Counted from the first letter of the stretch, positions 9,001 to 19,532 are shown. The stretch is DNA of 64,000 bases from Phyllobacterium bourgognense (GCF_003337575.1 NZ_QPJM01000001.1:1-64000); one strand, 5' to 3'. Notes: a model not told the origin generated them from the sequence alone. Made by a program: numbers and translations.

Positions 9001-11469
9001 TCAAGTCCCGCGTGGCTTTGCCCTTGCGGTCGGCGATGCATTTGCCGGATCCTCCGGCCAGACATGCCTCGGATAGCGGCCGCGCATGTCGCTGCGCACA
9101 TCGGCCCAAGAACCTCTCCAGAAGCCGGGAAGATCGCGTGTAATCTGGATCGGGCGATGTGCGGGCGACAGGAGTTCAAGCAGGAGCGGGATGGTACCGC
9201 CGGCAATGGCGGGATGCATGCCAAGACCGAAGAGCTCCTGCACACGCACGCTCAGGACCGGTTCCCCTTCATCGTAGCGGATCGGGATATTCGAGCCGGT
9301 CGGCACTTCGAAATGGGTCGGTGCGAGCGTGTCGATCTTGCGTTGCAGATCGTAAGGAACAGCTGAGCGCAGCCCCTCGATCAGCGCATGGGCGGGGATC
9401 TGGCTCAAGTGTGCAGTGCCCTTGAGGAAGGGCAACAGCCAATCATCCACCGACGCGATGAGAGCATCGTCATCCATGGCAGGCCAGGGCGAACCGAGCC
9501 CCTGATGCAGCCAGGCGAGCCGGCGGCGCAGGATCGTCGCTTCCTTCGACCATGGCAGAATGCCCGGACCATGCGCGCGAACGGCGGCGATGACGCCAAG
9601 ATCAGCCTCCTCGCCTGTAGGTGCAGGCAAGGTCTTTTCGGAAAGGGCAATCGCGCCGATGCGGGTGGCGTCACGCGCCTGCAGGGCGTTGCGGGTCGGA
9701 TCGTAGGTCACCTGCCGGCCGCTGACGATGCGGGTTGCCAAGGCATCGCGGATTTCGCCTTCGGTAACTTCCGCAGCGGCAAGAATGCGTGCGCGCCCCG
9801 CACGCCCGGCGAGATCAGCCACGACCAGCCATGGCGACTTCGCCAGCGATGTGGCGGGGTCAACCTCGCCGCCACGACCATTGGCAAGGGTGAACTGGCC
9901 ATTGCCACGCGCCTTGGCGATGCGGTCAGGATAGGCGCCGATGAGCAGGCGCCCGACACTGTCCGGATCTGCCGCAGCGCCGCCATTCCCGGCCAGCCGC
10001 CTCGCCAAGGATCGCGCCCGCGTAGCCCGGTCGCCGCCCTCGCGCTGGAAGCGCGAAAGACGCACATCGAGATCGATATCGTTACCGCCGAGGCCGCGTT
10101 CCGTGAGGAGGACGGCAAGCTCCGCCGCCCGGTATGCCTGCCCGCGTTCGCGCGCGGTCAGCACCATATGGGCAAGGCGCGCAGGCAAAGCCAACTTCCG
10201 CATCGCGTCGCCCATGGGTGTGACGCGATTGCTTTCCAGCGCTCCGAGATTTTCCAGAAGCAGCTTGGCTTCCTTTATGGCAGGGGCCGGCGGCGCATCG
10301 AGAAAGGCGAGGCTGGTTGGGTCCGCAACGCCCCAGGCCGCGCAATCGAGAACCAGACCGGTAAGATCTGCTTCGAGAATTTCCGGCGGGCCGAAGGCTT
10401 CCAGCGCCGCGGTCTGTTCGGCTCGCCAGAGGCGCAGCGCGATGCCGGGCTCCGTTCGCCCGGCGCGCCCGGCTCGCTGATCGACTGCCGCACGGGAAGC
10501 ACGCACGGTTTCCAGACGAGTCAATCCGGTGGCGGGTTCGAATTTCGGCAGACGCGCCAAGCCGCTATCGATGACAACGCGGACGCCATCGATGGTAATC
10601 GAAGTTTCGGCGATGGAGGTAGCAAGCACCACTTTGCGCTTGCCGGTCGGCGCGGGTTTGATTGCCGCGTCCTGATCGCGACCTTCGAGTGCACCGTAAA
10701 GCGGCGCGATCAGCACGTCGGGGGAGACGCGTCCTTGCAGCGCCTCGGCGGTGCGCTCGATCTCGCGCTGGCCCGGCAGGAAGGCGAGGATGCTACCGGT
10801 CTCGTCGGCGAGCGTATCGCGGATGGCCTTGGCCATGGCATCTTCGATCCGTTCGTCGGGGCTGCGTGGCCGGTAGCGAATATCGATGGGGAATGAGCGC
10901 CCCTTGCTTTCCAGCACCGGGGCTTCGTTAAGGAGTCTTGCAACGCGCGCGCCATCGAGCGTTGCCGACATCACCAGCAATTTCAGGTCCGGTCGAAGGG
11001 CTGCTTGTACATCGAGCGCCAGTGCAAGGCCGAAATCCGCATCGAGGCTGCGCTCGTGGAACTCGTCGAAGAGCACGGCTGCAACCTCTTTAAGATCGGG
11101 GTCGTCGAGGATCATCCGCGCAAAGACGCCCTCGGTGACGACGAGGACGCGCGTTTTCGCCGAGACTTTATTCTCAAGCCGCATACGGTAACCGACCGTT
11201 GCGCCGACATCCTCACCGAGGAGGCTTGCCATGCGGCTGGCGGCGGCGCGGGCGGCAAGGCGGCGCGGTTCGAGCAGGATGATCGTGCGGTTGTCCCGCC
11301 ATGGAGCGTCGAGAAGATGCAGCGGAACGAGGGTGGTCTTGCCCGCACCCGGCGGCGCGACCAGCACGGCGGCATTGCCTTCGTTCAACGCATCATCGAG
11401 CGACGGCAGGATCTCGGTGACAGGAAGGGCAGGCAGGTCTCTCAAGGCGTTGTATCCGCATTGCAACAA
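9001..11469 (-). CDS. hrpB: ATP-dependent helicase HrpB
   Basis: About 820 residues, full length for HrpB (DEAH/RHA superfamily 2 helicase). Walker A APPGAGKTTL is near residue 40, the Walker B variant is DEFHERSLDADF, and motif VI is in VDQRAGRAGRTEPG; motif III is VMSATLDG. The helicase core is followed by the HA2 region and the HrpB-specific C-terminal domain ending in RHVWPEDPANASPT. The start is uncertain: the longest reading begins at TTG 11469, but a TTG about 24 bases further in (before RDLPALPVTEILP) fits the usual N terminus better. The cellular role of HrpB is poorly known. It lies upstream of actS on the same strand, an arrangement I recall from related genomes. Confidence 0.93.
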   Translation of the reverse strand: MLQCGYNALRDLPALPVTEILPSLDDALNEGNAAVLVAPPGAGKTTLVPLHLLDAPWRDNRTIILLEPRRLAARAAASRMASLLGEDVGATVGYRMRLENKVSAKTRVLVVTEGVFARMILDDPDLKEVAAVLFDEFHERSLDADFGLALALDVQAALRPDLKLLVMSATLDGARVARLLNEAPVLESKGRSFPIDIRYRPRSPDERIEDAMAKAIRDTLADETGSILAFLPGQREIERTAEALQGRVSPDVLIAPLYGALEGRDQDAAIKPAPTGKRKVVLATSIAETSITIDGVRVVIDSGLARLPKFEPATGLTRLETVRASRAAVDQRAGRAGRTEPGIALRLWRAEQTAALEAFGPPEILEADLTGLVLDCAAWGVADPTSLAFLDAPPAPAIKEAKLLLENLGALESNRVTPMGDAMRKLALPARLAHMVLTARERGQAYRAAELAVLLTERGLGGNDIDLDVRLSRFQREGGDRATRARSLARRLAGNGGAAADPDSVGRLLIGAYPDRIAKARGNGQFTLANGRGGEVDPATSLAKSPWLVVADLAGRAGRARILAAAEVTEGEIRDALATRIVSGRQVTYDPTRNALQARDATRIGAIALSEKTLPAPTGEEADLGVIAAVRAHGPGILPWSKEATILRRRLAWLHQGLGSPWPAMDDDALIASVDDWLLPFLKGTAHLSQIPAHALIEGLRSAVPYDLQRKIDTLAPTHFEVPTGSNIPIRYDEGEPVLSVRVQELFGLGMHPAIAGGTIPLLLELLSPAHRPIQITRDLPGFWRGSWADVRSDMRGRYPRHVWPEDPANASPTARAKPRGT

Positions 11470-11662
11470 TGTGGCGGTTTGACAGGGTTCCTGCTCACAA
11501 GTCCAGCAGCTTTTCGAGATCCTTGGTCATCAACAACTGTGTGCACTTCATGAAATGCAACGAGTAAGAGCTTTTTTCTTGCCTGATTAAACTTTAGGCG
11601 AATTGTGCAGCGCAGCAAATTTTGAAAGGGTTGTAAGCAATTGTAGTCAGGATTTTGCACTT

Positions 11663-14248
11663 ATGAATTTTCGCGTTTTGCTGCTTTTCGCAGCGCTCGG
11701 CCTCAGCGCCTGCAATGGTTCCGGTTCTTCCGATTCCTCCACAACAGCTACGAGTACGTTCGATGCCGAGTCTGCCGCGGCACAGGCGAAGCTCGATGGG
11801 CTCAACGCAGACATCGGCCAAAAGACCGCTGCTTTAACTGCCGCCGGAACCAAGCTCACCGAAACCGAACAGGCAGACGCGGCGCTCAGCGCCAAAATCC
11901 AGCAGGGTGAAGAACAACTGGCTGGGCTGCTCGTCGCGGCGGCTGCCAAGACCGGGGAAGTCGAAACGGCGAGCACGACGCTCAAAGAGCGGCGGGATGA
12001 ACTTGCCGGCCTCGAGGGGCCGAACGGCCGGATCGAGATACTGAGCCGGGAAATCGCTGATCTGGAGAAGACGCGCGATGGTCTTGCGGGCATCAAGGAC
12101 GGTGATCCGGGCGAAATTGCGCGGCTCAAAGGCGATCGCGAGGATTTGGAAAAGCGGTTGCTTGAGCTGAAGGGCGACCCCAACGGCGCGAATGACGAGA
12201 AAAGGCTGGGCACGATCAAACTGGCCGAAAAGGAGCTGTCGGCCCGCACAAACGAACTCACCGCCCTGACGGGGGACCCGAAAGACCCGCAGAAGCCGGG
12301 CAAGATCAAGCTGGCGATGGATACTCTGGCCACATATGAGGGTACGGGCGGGAAGATCGAAGTAGCCAAGACAGAGCTTGCACGGCTCGACAAGCTGAAG
12401 AACGATGCGCTTGAGGATACCAAGACAGCAAAACTCGAAGCAGTGCGCATCCGCAGCAGTGCCTTGATCGAGACCGGACAATTTGCCGAGGCGGCGAAAA
12501 TCCTCGAGGCAGCGGGCCTGACAACGGACGGCCCGGCGCTTCGCATCGTCGAGGCTTTCGTCAAGGATGGCAAGATCATCGAGGCAGCGGGCGAATTGAC
12601 GAAGCTCGCGCCGCGCAAATCCGTGGCGGCGCTCTACACCCGCGCCGGCATGGACCAGGAAGCGTATAAGCTTTATGCGCCGCCGGACTTCCAACTGGTC
12701 GACAAAACGGAATATGATGGCTCGGCCGGCGCGCAGCTCACTGCTGCCGTGGACGAGAAGCCATCGGTCAAACGCCAAAAGATGATGCTGAACGGCAAGA
12801 CCTTCTGGTACACAGCATCAGCCGGTCATTTGACCGCCTTTGCCAAGAGCCCGGAAAAACAGGACCCGCAGGCCTCGATCTTCTATACCGCCTATACGCG
12901 CGACGATTTGCCGAAGGAGGATCGCCCCGTCACCTTCTTTTTCAACGGCGGGCCAGGCGCGTCATCGATCTATCTGCATCTTACGTCGTGGGCGCCAAAG
13001 CGGCTTGTCATCGATGCACCGAAAGTCAAGCCGGAATGGGCTGACAACCCGCCGGAAAAATTCAATCAGGTCGATGACAAGGAATCCCTCATGGATAAAA
13101 CAGACCTTGTCTTCGTCGATATCATACCAGGCACAGGCTACTCGCAAGCAATCGCTCCAAATACCAATCAGAGCTTCTGGGATGTCACCGCCGATGTGCA
13201 ACTGTCGCATCGGTTCATTCAGCGCTATGTCAATTACAACCAACGCCAGGAATCGCCAAAATATCTCTATGGCGAATCCTATGCAGGCGGTACCCGTGTA
13301 CCGAAGCTGGCGCGGGCCATGGAGGAGGCAGGCGAGAAAGGCTTTGACGCCAGCCAGGCTGGCGCAAGAACCAAGGTTTTGACTGGCGTCGTCTTCCATT
13401 CGCCTGGATTTTATGCGGGCGATAACGATGCGGCCATGCTGCCAACGACTGCCATGACTGCGATTGCTATCAAAAAAATCACAATACCGGCAACGACAAC
13501 GCTCGACGTCTATGCTCAGGAGTTGCGCGGCTTCATGACAGACACTTATTTGCCCGCCCGTGCATCCAAGAAAAATGTCGATATTTCGAAGTATACGGGA
13601 TCGTCGAGTTCTGCCGCGAAGGATCTCCTACCGGACGTTGTTTTTAACACGTACGATGCCCGGATGTATCTCCTGCGTGGTCATGAGTTTGATCCCGTTG
13701 CCGGACCGAGGGAGACGCCGTGGTACAATATAGATTTTTTCGAAGAACGTGCTTTTTACAATGCCATTACTGTGCTTCTTCCTCGCGATACGAACTATAA
13801 AGCGACATCATCTTATATCAATGCCTCCTGGAATAGCTGGTATCATCCATCTGCTGGTGCCTTTGAAAGTTGGAAAGGCGGAGAATTGAGAAACGGCTTG
13901 TCGGATATTGTAGCTGCACTTGGAATGAATCCTTCGCTCAAGCTTCTCACCGTACATGGCTATTATGATACGGCGACACCTTTTTATCGCACGGAGCTGG
14001 ATCTCAAAGGTGTCGAGATTGATCCCGTGAAGAAAACCACCCTGCTTGACCGCATTCCGGTGAAGAACTTTGAAGGCGGGCACATGATCTACTATTCGGA
14101 AAAGGCGCGCGAGCCGCTGAAGAGGACGCTCGACGAGTTCTACGATGCGCCGCCCTACGGCACGGGGCCGACAATTGTCAAAGCACTCGATCTTGTCACT
14201 GCCGCGCCGGTGCAGGGTGCGCCTGTCCCTGCCGTTGCCCTGCATTAG
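11663..14248 (+). CDS. S10-family serine carboxypeptidase lipoprotein with long N-terminal coiled coil (cassette 1)
   Basis: 861 residues from the ATG at 11663 (MNFRVLLLFAALGLSAC), whose lipobox marks a lipoprotein. Residues about 30-260 are Glu/Lys/Ala-rich coiled coil with repeated LKGD / LTGDP turns; a short helical, repeat-like region follows (AGQFAEAAKILEAAGL). The last 500 residues are a serine carboxypeptidase: FFFNGGPGASS (oxyanion region), YGESYAGGTRVP (nucleophile Ser, 13270-13290), HGYYDTATPF (Asp) and FEGGHMIYY (His). The natural substrate is unknown; periplasmic peptide trimming is likely. Immediately downstream is a small EF-hand gene, the same pairing as at 21683-23820. The coiled-coil extension is absent from that second copy. 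Confidence 0.88.
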   Translation: MNFRVLLLFAALGLSACNGSGSSDSSTTATSTFDAESAAAQAKLDGLNADIGQKTAALTAAGTKLTETEQADAALSAKIQQGEEQLAGLLVAAAAKTGEVETASTTLKERRDELAGLEGPNGRIEILSREIADLEKTRDGLAGIKDGDPGEIARLKGDREDLEKRLLELKGDPNGANDEKRLGTIKLAEKELSARTNELTALTGDPKDPQKPGKIKLAMDTLATYEGTGGKIEVAKTELARLDKLKNDALEDTKTAKLEAVRIRSSALIETGQFAEAAKILEAAGLTTDGPALRIVEAFVKDGKIIEAAGELTKLAPRKSVAALYTRAGMDQEAYKLYAPPDFQLVDKTEYDGSAGAQLTAAVDEKPSVKRQKMMLNGKTFWYTASAGHLTAFAKSPEKQDPQASIFYTAYTRDDLPKEDRPVTFFFNGGPGASSIYLHLTSWAPKRLVIDAPKVKPEWADNPPEKFNQVDDKESLMDKTDLVFVDIIPGTGYSQAIAPNTNQSFWDVTADVQLSHRFIQRYVNYNQRQESPKYLYGESYAGGTRVPKLARAMEEAGEKGFDASQAGARTKVLTGVVFHSPGFYAGDNDAAMLPTTAMTAIAIKKITIPATTTLDVYAQELRGFMTDTYLPARASKKNVDISKYTGSSSSAAKDLLPDVVFNTYDARMYLLRGHEFDPVAGPRETPWYNIDFFEERAFYNAITVLLPRDTNYKATSSYINASWNSWYHPSAGAFESWKGGELRNGLSDIVAALGMNPSLKLLTVHGYYDTATPFYRTELDLKGVEIDPVKKTTLLDRIPVKNFEGGHMIYYSEKAREPLKRTLDEFYDAPPYGTGPTIVKALDLVTAAPVQGAPVPAVALH

Positions 14249-14259
14249 GAGAGCGATCC

Positions 14260-14631
14260 ATGACCATGTCACGTACAATCATCATCGCGCTTCTCTTGAC
14301 CGCAATGGCCGGATCAACCCAAGCCGGCGATCGCGTCTGGGATCCGGAACCTGGAGCCAAAACGCAAAAGCAGGATGCGGCTTCGATCCAGAAGCAACTC
14401 GATCAGGAACTGCGGGCCAAATTCGACGCGGCGGCGAAGTCCAATCACCTTCTCACCGCACAAGCTGCCAGCGATGCCGGCTGGGGCTTCGTCGCCGATC
14501 ATTTCGCCGAGATCGATCGCGACCACGACGGCTATGCCAGCCTCAGTGAAGCGCAGGCCTTCTTCGATGGCCGCTCGCCCCTGCCTGCCGCCAGAGCAAG
14601 AGCTGCGGCGAAAGTGCAGGTGGTGGAGTAG
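14260..14631 (+). CDS. Periplasmic EF-hand protein (cassette 1 partner)
   Basis: 123 residues, starting 11 bases after the S10 gene stop. It has an N-terminal signal peptide (IIIALLLTAMAGSTQAG) and one canonical calcium-binding loop, DRDHDGYASLSE, with Asp at positions 1, 3 and 5, Gly at 6 and Glu at 12. The C terminus is a short basic/alanine stretch ending VQVVE. A paralogue lies at 23392-23820 behind the second S10 gene, with a degenerate loop and the ending IQIIE. The tight pairing suggests a calcium-dependent partner or inhibitor of the peptidase; this is inference. The start could be M1 (14260) or M3. Confidence 0.8.
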   Translation: MTMSRTIIIALLLTAMAGSTQAGDRVWDPEPGAKTQKQDAASIQKQLDQELRAKFDAAAKSNHLLTAQAASDAGWGFVADHFAEIDRDHDGYASLSEAQAFFDGRSPLPAARARAAAKVQVVE

Positions 14632-14782
14632 GACCGGGCCCTGACAGAAGGCGTGCCATGGGAGGCGCGCCATTTCCGGCGAGAAATGTCGCCGGTCCGA
14701 TTGACGACCCTTGGTGCTATCCCGATAGTGCAACCAGCAAATCACTACGTTGCATTGATCGAGACGCATCAGGGAGACAATC

Positions 14783-15894
<1,112 letters not shown>

Positions 15895-15895
<1 letters not shown>

Positions 15896-16365
15896 TGGGC
15901 GAGAACGTCAAGGTTGTCTTGAGCGGGCTGGACGAGCTTAGCCCGCGCGACCTTTATGACATGCTGAAATTGCGGGTGGATGTGTTCGTAGTCGAGCAGA
16001 AATGCCCCTATCCCGAGCTAGACGGCAAGGATGTGGATGCGCTCCATTTGAGGCTGCTTTGCGGGAACGATCTTGTCGGGAGCGTGCGAATCCGCAAGCC
16101 CGCAAAAACCGATCCGGCTGCGCGGATAGGCCGGGTTGTCGTTGCGCCTCAACACCGCGGCAAGAAGCTCGGTGACAGGCTGATGGTCGAGGCCATCGCG
16201 CAGTGCGAGCGGCTTTATCCCGAGAGCCCGATCAAACTATCGGCGCAAAGCCAGTTGCTGCGGTTTTATGGATCCTTCGGTTTCGTGCCGATCTCGAAGG
16301 AATATCTCGAAGACGGGATTCCCCATGTCGACATGCAGCGCCCCGCCGCGCTAACCACGGAGTGA
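15895..16365 (+). CDS. GNAT-family acetyltransferase (ElaA-like)
   Basis: 156 residues. The ATG at 15895 overlaps the dehydrogenase stop codon (TGATG), so translation is probably coupled. The ElaA-type signature is DMLKLRVDVFVVEQKCPYPELDGKD near the start (VFVVEQ and YPE-DG), followed by an acetyl-CoA binding loop VVVAPQHRGKKLGDRLM and a C-terminal YGSFGFVPISKEYLEDGIPHVDM. The substrate of ElaA proteins is not established. Its place within a formaldehyde-detoxification operon is notable. Confidence 0.9.
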
Positions 16366-16371
16366 GAAACG

Positions 16372-17022
16372 ATGTGGAAGCGGCATAATCCCTTCTATCT
16401 TGCCGCTTTTTTTGGCATCGTCGCTCTCGCTCTGGCGCTGTTCTTCGCGCCACGTATCGCCTATGTCGTGGCTGCCAATGTGTTCTTCGTGATTTATCTG
16501 GTTCTCTCCATGATCAAGGTCCGGAAATTGACGCCGGAATACCTGCAGCGCAACGCGGCCAAATCCGATGAACCGGTGTGGATCATTTTTGCGGTGACTT
16601 TCGGCACCGTCGTCGTCGCCGTCAGTTCGCTGTTCGTGCTGATCAATTCCAGTGAGGATCCGCATCCTCTTGATCTATCGCTGGCGCTGGCTGCGGTGCC
16701 GCTCGGCTGGTTCACCGTGCACATGATGGCGGCCATCCACTATGCCCATCTCTACTGGCAGCCGGACGAGACGGCAGAGGGCGCAAAGCGAGCGCCCCGC
16801 AAGCATGTCGGCGGGCTCGCCTTCCCGGGCGACAAGGAGCCAGGCGGTTATGATTTTCTCTATTTCTCATACGTTATCGGCATGACGGCGCAGACATCGG
16901 ATACTGCCATCACCAGTACAGATATGCGCAAGATTAATCTGCTACACGCCATTGTTTCATACGTGTTCAATACGGTGCTCGTTGCCGCCGCCGTCAACGT
17001 CATCGTTTCGCTGGGCCAATAA
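16372..17022 (+). CDS. DUF1345 membrane protein
   Basis: 216 residues, four or five transmembrane helices (for example LAAFFGIVALALALFF and VVAANVFFVIYLVLSM near the N terminus and the last 30 residues). The conserved DUF1345 motif YDFLYFSYVIGMTAQTSD with the following TS-DMRKINLLHA is present. Function is unknown. The gene follows the acetyltransferase by six bases and precedes S-formylglutathione hydrolase by 21, so it is part of the formaldehyde operon. Confidence 0.88.
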   Translation: MWKRHNPFYLAAFFGIVALALALFFAPRIAYVVAANVFFVIYLVLSMIKVRKLTPEYLQRNAAKSDEPVWIIFAVTFGTVVVAVSSLFVLINSSEDPHPLDLSLALAAVPLGWFTVHMMAAIHYAHLYWQPDETAEGAKRAPRKHVGGLAFPGDKEPGGYDFLYFSYVIGMTAQTSDTAITSTDMRKINLLHAIVSYVFNTVLVAAAVNVIVSLGQ

Positions 17023-17043
17023 GAACTTCAAACGGGAATATTC

Positions 17044-17877
17044 ATGGAAACGCTATCTATCGCCAAGAGTTTCGAGGGAATGCAAGGGGTCTATCGCCAT
17101 CGCAGCGATGCCTGCCAGTGCGACATGACCTTCGCGGTTTTCCTGCCGCCACAGGCAAAGGAGCATCCGGTGCCGCTGCTCTGGTACCTTTCAGGCCTGA
17201 CCTGCACCCATCAGAATGTCATGGACAAGGGCGAATATCGCCGCGTTGCCGCCGAGCTTGGCATTGCAATCATCTGCCCGGACACCAGCCCGCGCGGCGA
17301 GGATGTTCCCGACGAAAAGGACAACTGGCAGTTTGGCAGCGGTGCCGGTTTCTATCTGGATGCCACTCAGGAACCTTGGTCGACGAATTATCGTATGGCG
17401 AGCTATATCGCCTATGAACTTCCCGAACTGGTTGCCGCGCAGTTTCCAGTCGACGTGACGCGCCAGAGCATTTTTGGCCACTCCATGGGCGGTCACGGCG
17501 CCATTACCCTGGCTCTAAAGAATCCGGAACGCTTCAGGTCGGTGTCCGCCATTGCACCTATTGCTCGGCCGATGGTTGCGGGCTGGTCGCGTCCCGCCTT
17601 CGAGAAATATCTCGGCAACGATGAAACGGCATGGCGCGCCTATGACAGTGTGGCATTAATCGAGGACGGCTATCGTGTGCCCGAATTGCTGGTCGACCAA
17701 GGGAAGGCCGACGGATTTCTTGATGACGGGCTTCGGCCCTGGCTTCTGGAAGAGGCCTGTGCCAAAGCCGACATCCCGCTGACACTCAACATGCGCGACG
17801 GCTACGACCACTCGTATTTCTTTATCTCGACATTCATGGCCGATCATATCGCCTGGCACGCTGACAGACTGTCTTAA
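17044..17877 (+). CDS. fghA: S-formylglutathione hydrolase
   Basis: 277 residues, full length. An esterase D-type alpha/beta hydrolase that releases formate and glutathione from S-formylglutathione. The nucleophile elbow GHSMGGHGA, the catalytic Asp in the VDQGKADGFLDD region and the His in DGYDHSYFF are present, as are the family motifs WYLSGLTCTHQN and DTSPRG. It closes the operon that begins with the glutathione-dependent formaldehyde dehydrogenase; a strong terminator follows directly. Confidence 0.96.
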   Translation: METLSIAKSFEGMQGVYRHRSDACQCDMTFAVFLPPQAKEHPVPLLWYLSGLTCTHQNVMDKGEYRRVAAELGIAIICPDTSPRGEDVPDEKDNWQFGSGAGFYLDATQEPWSTNYRMASYIAYELPELVAAQFPVDVTRQSIFGHSMGGHGAITLALKNPERFRSVSAIAPIARPMVAGWSRPAFEKYLGNDETAWRAYDSVALIEDGYRVPELLVDQGKADGFLDDGLRPWLLEEACAKADIPLTLNMRDGYDHSYFFISTFMADHIAWHADRLS

Positions 17878-17882
17878 ACGTC

Positions 17883-17922
17883 CGCGACCATCTCATCGGT
17901 TGTGAGATGGTCGCGTTTCTTT
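17883..17922 (+). terminator. Rho-independent terminator after fghA
   Basis: 13-bp stem CGCGACCATCTCA / TGAGATGGTCGCG with loop TCGGTTG, followed by TTTCTTTTG. It starts six bases after the fghA stop and ends just before the convergent SRPBCC gene. Confidence 0.88.
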
Positions 17923-17928
17923 TGTCGC

Positions 17929-18378
17929 TCAGTCGAGGCGGGCGATCACGTGCTCGAGCTGTCCGATGAATTTCTGCCAGCCATATTGCGCGCCGCGATA
18001 ATTGGCTTCTTCGTTTTGACCAAAGCCGGACTGCTCCATGCGCAGGAATGTGCCGCCATTCACCGGGGTGAGCGTGAAGGTGACGATGGTCTTGACGCCG
18101 TTTGCGGCTTCATCGCCTGAGGCGTTCCAGCTGTAGGAAAGGCGCTGCTGCGGCTCTACCACCAGGACTTCGCAATCGGTGACGCCGTTCCAGTTTGGCA
18201 TGGGCGGGGCGCGGAAGTTGAACCTGTGACCAACAACGGGCTGGAAGTCGTTGCTCATAAGCCAATCAGCGATAAGCGGGCCTTGGGTGAGTGCGCGCCA
18301 GACTTTTTCCGGCGCATGCGGCATTTCCCGTTCGATGGTGAGGGAGCGTGTGGCTGTAGCTGTAGCATGTTGAGTCAT
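17929..18378 (-). CDS. SRPBCC (AHSA1-like) domain protein
   Basis: 149 residues. The START/Bet v1-like helix-grip fold is indicated by LTIEREMPHAPEKVWRALT at the N terminus, GHRFNFRAPPMPNWNG in the middle and the amphipathic C-terminal helix RGAQYGWQKFIGQLEHVI. Members bind small hydrophobic ligands; the ligand here is unknown. It overlaps the ArsR-type regulator gene by four bases (ATGA), the widespread ArsR-SRPBCC pair in which the regulator controls both genes. Confidence 0.9.
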   Translation of the reverse strand: MTQHATATATRSLTIEREMPHAPEKVWRALTQGPLIADWLMSNDFQPVVGHRFNFRAPPMPNWNGVTDCEVLVVEPQQRLSYSWNASGDEAANGVKTIVTFTLTPVNGGTFLRMEQSGFGQNEEANYRGAQYGWQKFIGQLEHVIARLD

Positions 18379-18698
18379 TGGTCCATCCTGTTTAACAAAT
18401 CTTCGAGACGATCGAATCGCTCACGCCAGAATGCGCCGTAGAGGCCCATCCAGTCGATCAGCGGCGCGAGACCTTGCGGTTCCGCGCTATAGTGGGTTTG
18501 GCGCCCGTCGGGCCTATCCCGCACCAGGCCGGCAAGCTTGAGCACGCCGAGATGCTTGGATACGGCAGGCTGTGAGATGCCAGAATATTCGGTCAATCCC
18601 CGCACGTTTTGCTCGCCGTGCCGCATCAGCTGTTCGAAAATCGCGCGGCGTGTCGGGTCGGCGAGAGTGCGGAAAATACCGTCGGCTGTTGTGTCCAT
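18375..18698 (-). CDS. ArsR-family transcriptional regulator
   Basis: 107 residues. Winged helix-turn-helix with TADGIFRTLADPTRRAIFEQLM at the start and the recognition-helix region SGISQPAVSKHLGVLKLAGLV; the C-terminal half (GLAPLIDWMGLYGAFWRERFDRLEDLL) is that of regulators linked to SRPBCC partners. No metal-binding CVC motif is visible, so it is not a classical arsenic sensor. A perfect GAGCTATG-N8-CATAGCTC dyad 15 bases upstream of its start is a likely autoregulatory operator. Confidence 0.92.
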   Translation of the reverse strand: MDTTADGIFRTLADPTRRAIFEQLMRHGEQNVRGLTEYSGISQPAVSKHLGVLKLAGLVRDRPDGRQTHYSAEPQGLAPLIDWMGLYGAFWRERFDRLEDLLNRMDQ

Positions 18699-18712
18699 GA
18701 TTGATAACCCGT

Positions 18713-18736
18713 GAGCTATGAATTAATCCATAGCTC
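18713..18736. promoter_or_regulatory. Probable ArsR operator
   Basis: Perfect 8-bp dyad GAGCTATG-AATTAATC-CATAGCTC located 15-38 bases upstream of the arsR-type start codon (18698, minus strand). Size and position fit an autoregulated ArsR operator. Binding is inferred. Confidence 0.55.
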
Positions 18737-18770
18737 TACAGTTATGAATCTGTCAAGCCGAAAAATGAAA

Positions 18771-19532
18771 TTATGATCTGGCCTTTTCCGCCAGTCGGGG
18801 GTCGTTGGCAAAAATCTCCCGACTGAACCCAAGCCTGAGTTCGGGATAGTCGCAGATGGCGTTGACGCCGTGCCCGGAGAAATGCAGCCGCCATGTCGTC
18901 ATGCGAACAGGGTTCGGCATGGCAAAGCAGCCGCATGACAGCAGCGCAAGATTGATCCCGCCAAGCGGATCGCGCACGGATTGATAGCGGATGAGGTCTA
19001 TACGCGCCTCATGCGCTTTGTCGGCAAGATCGAGACAAGCGGAATAGTCGGTGAGGTGCGTCCACTGCGGCGCCTGCTCGATGAAGGGTACTGCGGTTAG
19101 ATCGATCGCGCTGGTGGTGGCATAGCGTGCTTCGAACGCGGTGAATTCGAGGGCGTTTCGCGGCCAGGGTGTCGCCGGACTTTCGGCAAAGAAAAGCAGG
19201 CGGTAGAAGGCAGTTTCGGCCACAGAGGTTTCAACGTTCTCGCTGGCATAGAAGACGCCGGGCGAATAACCTTCGCGCCGAAAGCGCGAATTGCCGGGAT
19301 AGCGGCCATAGCGAAACGGCGTCGCCAGCAGGTAATCGAGATGGACGCACGCTGGCGGAAGCGGTGGCTTGGTGGCTTCCAGCTCGTCTTCAAGCAGAGC
19401 CTGCTCATCGAGCGTATCGACCAGCTTCATGGTGGAAACGCGGTGCTGCGCTTCAACCAGACGCCAGCATGCGCCGTGCAGAGATCGCGATTCAGATCGG
19501 AGCGCGTCGGGCGTCCAGATAGGCAAGGACAT
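18771..19532 (-). CDS. RES-domain toxin
   Basis: 253 residues from the ATG at 19532; a TTG at 19547 is an alternative. RES-domain toxins are ADP-ribosyltransferase-like enzymes that degrade or consume NAD+. Visible RES features: WRLVEAQHRVST near the N terminus (Arg), FRYGRYPGNSRFRREGYSPGVFYAS (conserved Tyr and Arg) and ETSVAETAFYRLLFF (Glu), and a late serine region (HFSGHGVNAICDYPE). It overlaps the upstream Xre/MbcA-type antitoxin gene by 41 bases, the normal order in this toxin-antitoxin family. Confidence 0.9.
   Translation of the reverse strand: MSLPIWTPDALRSESRSLHGACWRLVEAQHRVSTMKLVDTLDEQALLEDELEATKPPLPPACVHLDYLLATPFRYGRYPGNSRFRREGYSPGVFYASENVETSVAETAFYRLLFFAESPATPWPRNALEFTAFEARYATTSAIDLTAVPFIEQAPQWTHLTDYSACLDLADKAHEARIDLIRYQSVRDPLGGINLALLSCGCFAMPNPVRMTTWRLHFSGHGVNAICDYPELRLGFSREIFANDPRLAEKARS

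Noticed and set aside
9388-10896. 502-codon frame opposite hrpB
   Set aside because: Antisense shadow of conserved HrpB motifs in GC-rich DNA.
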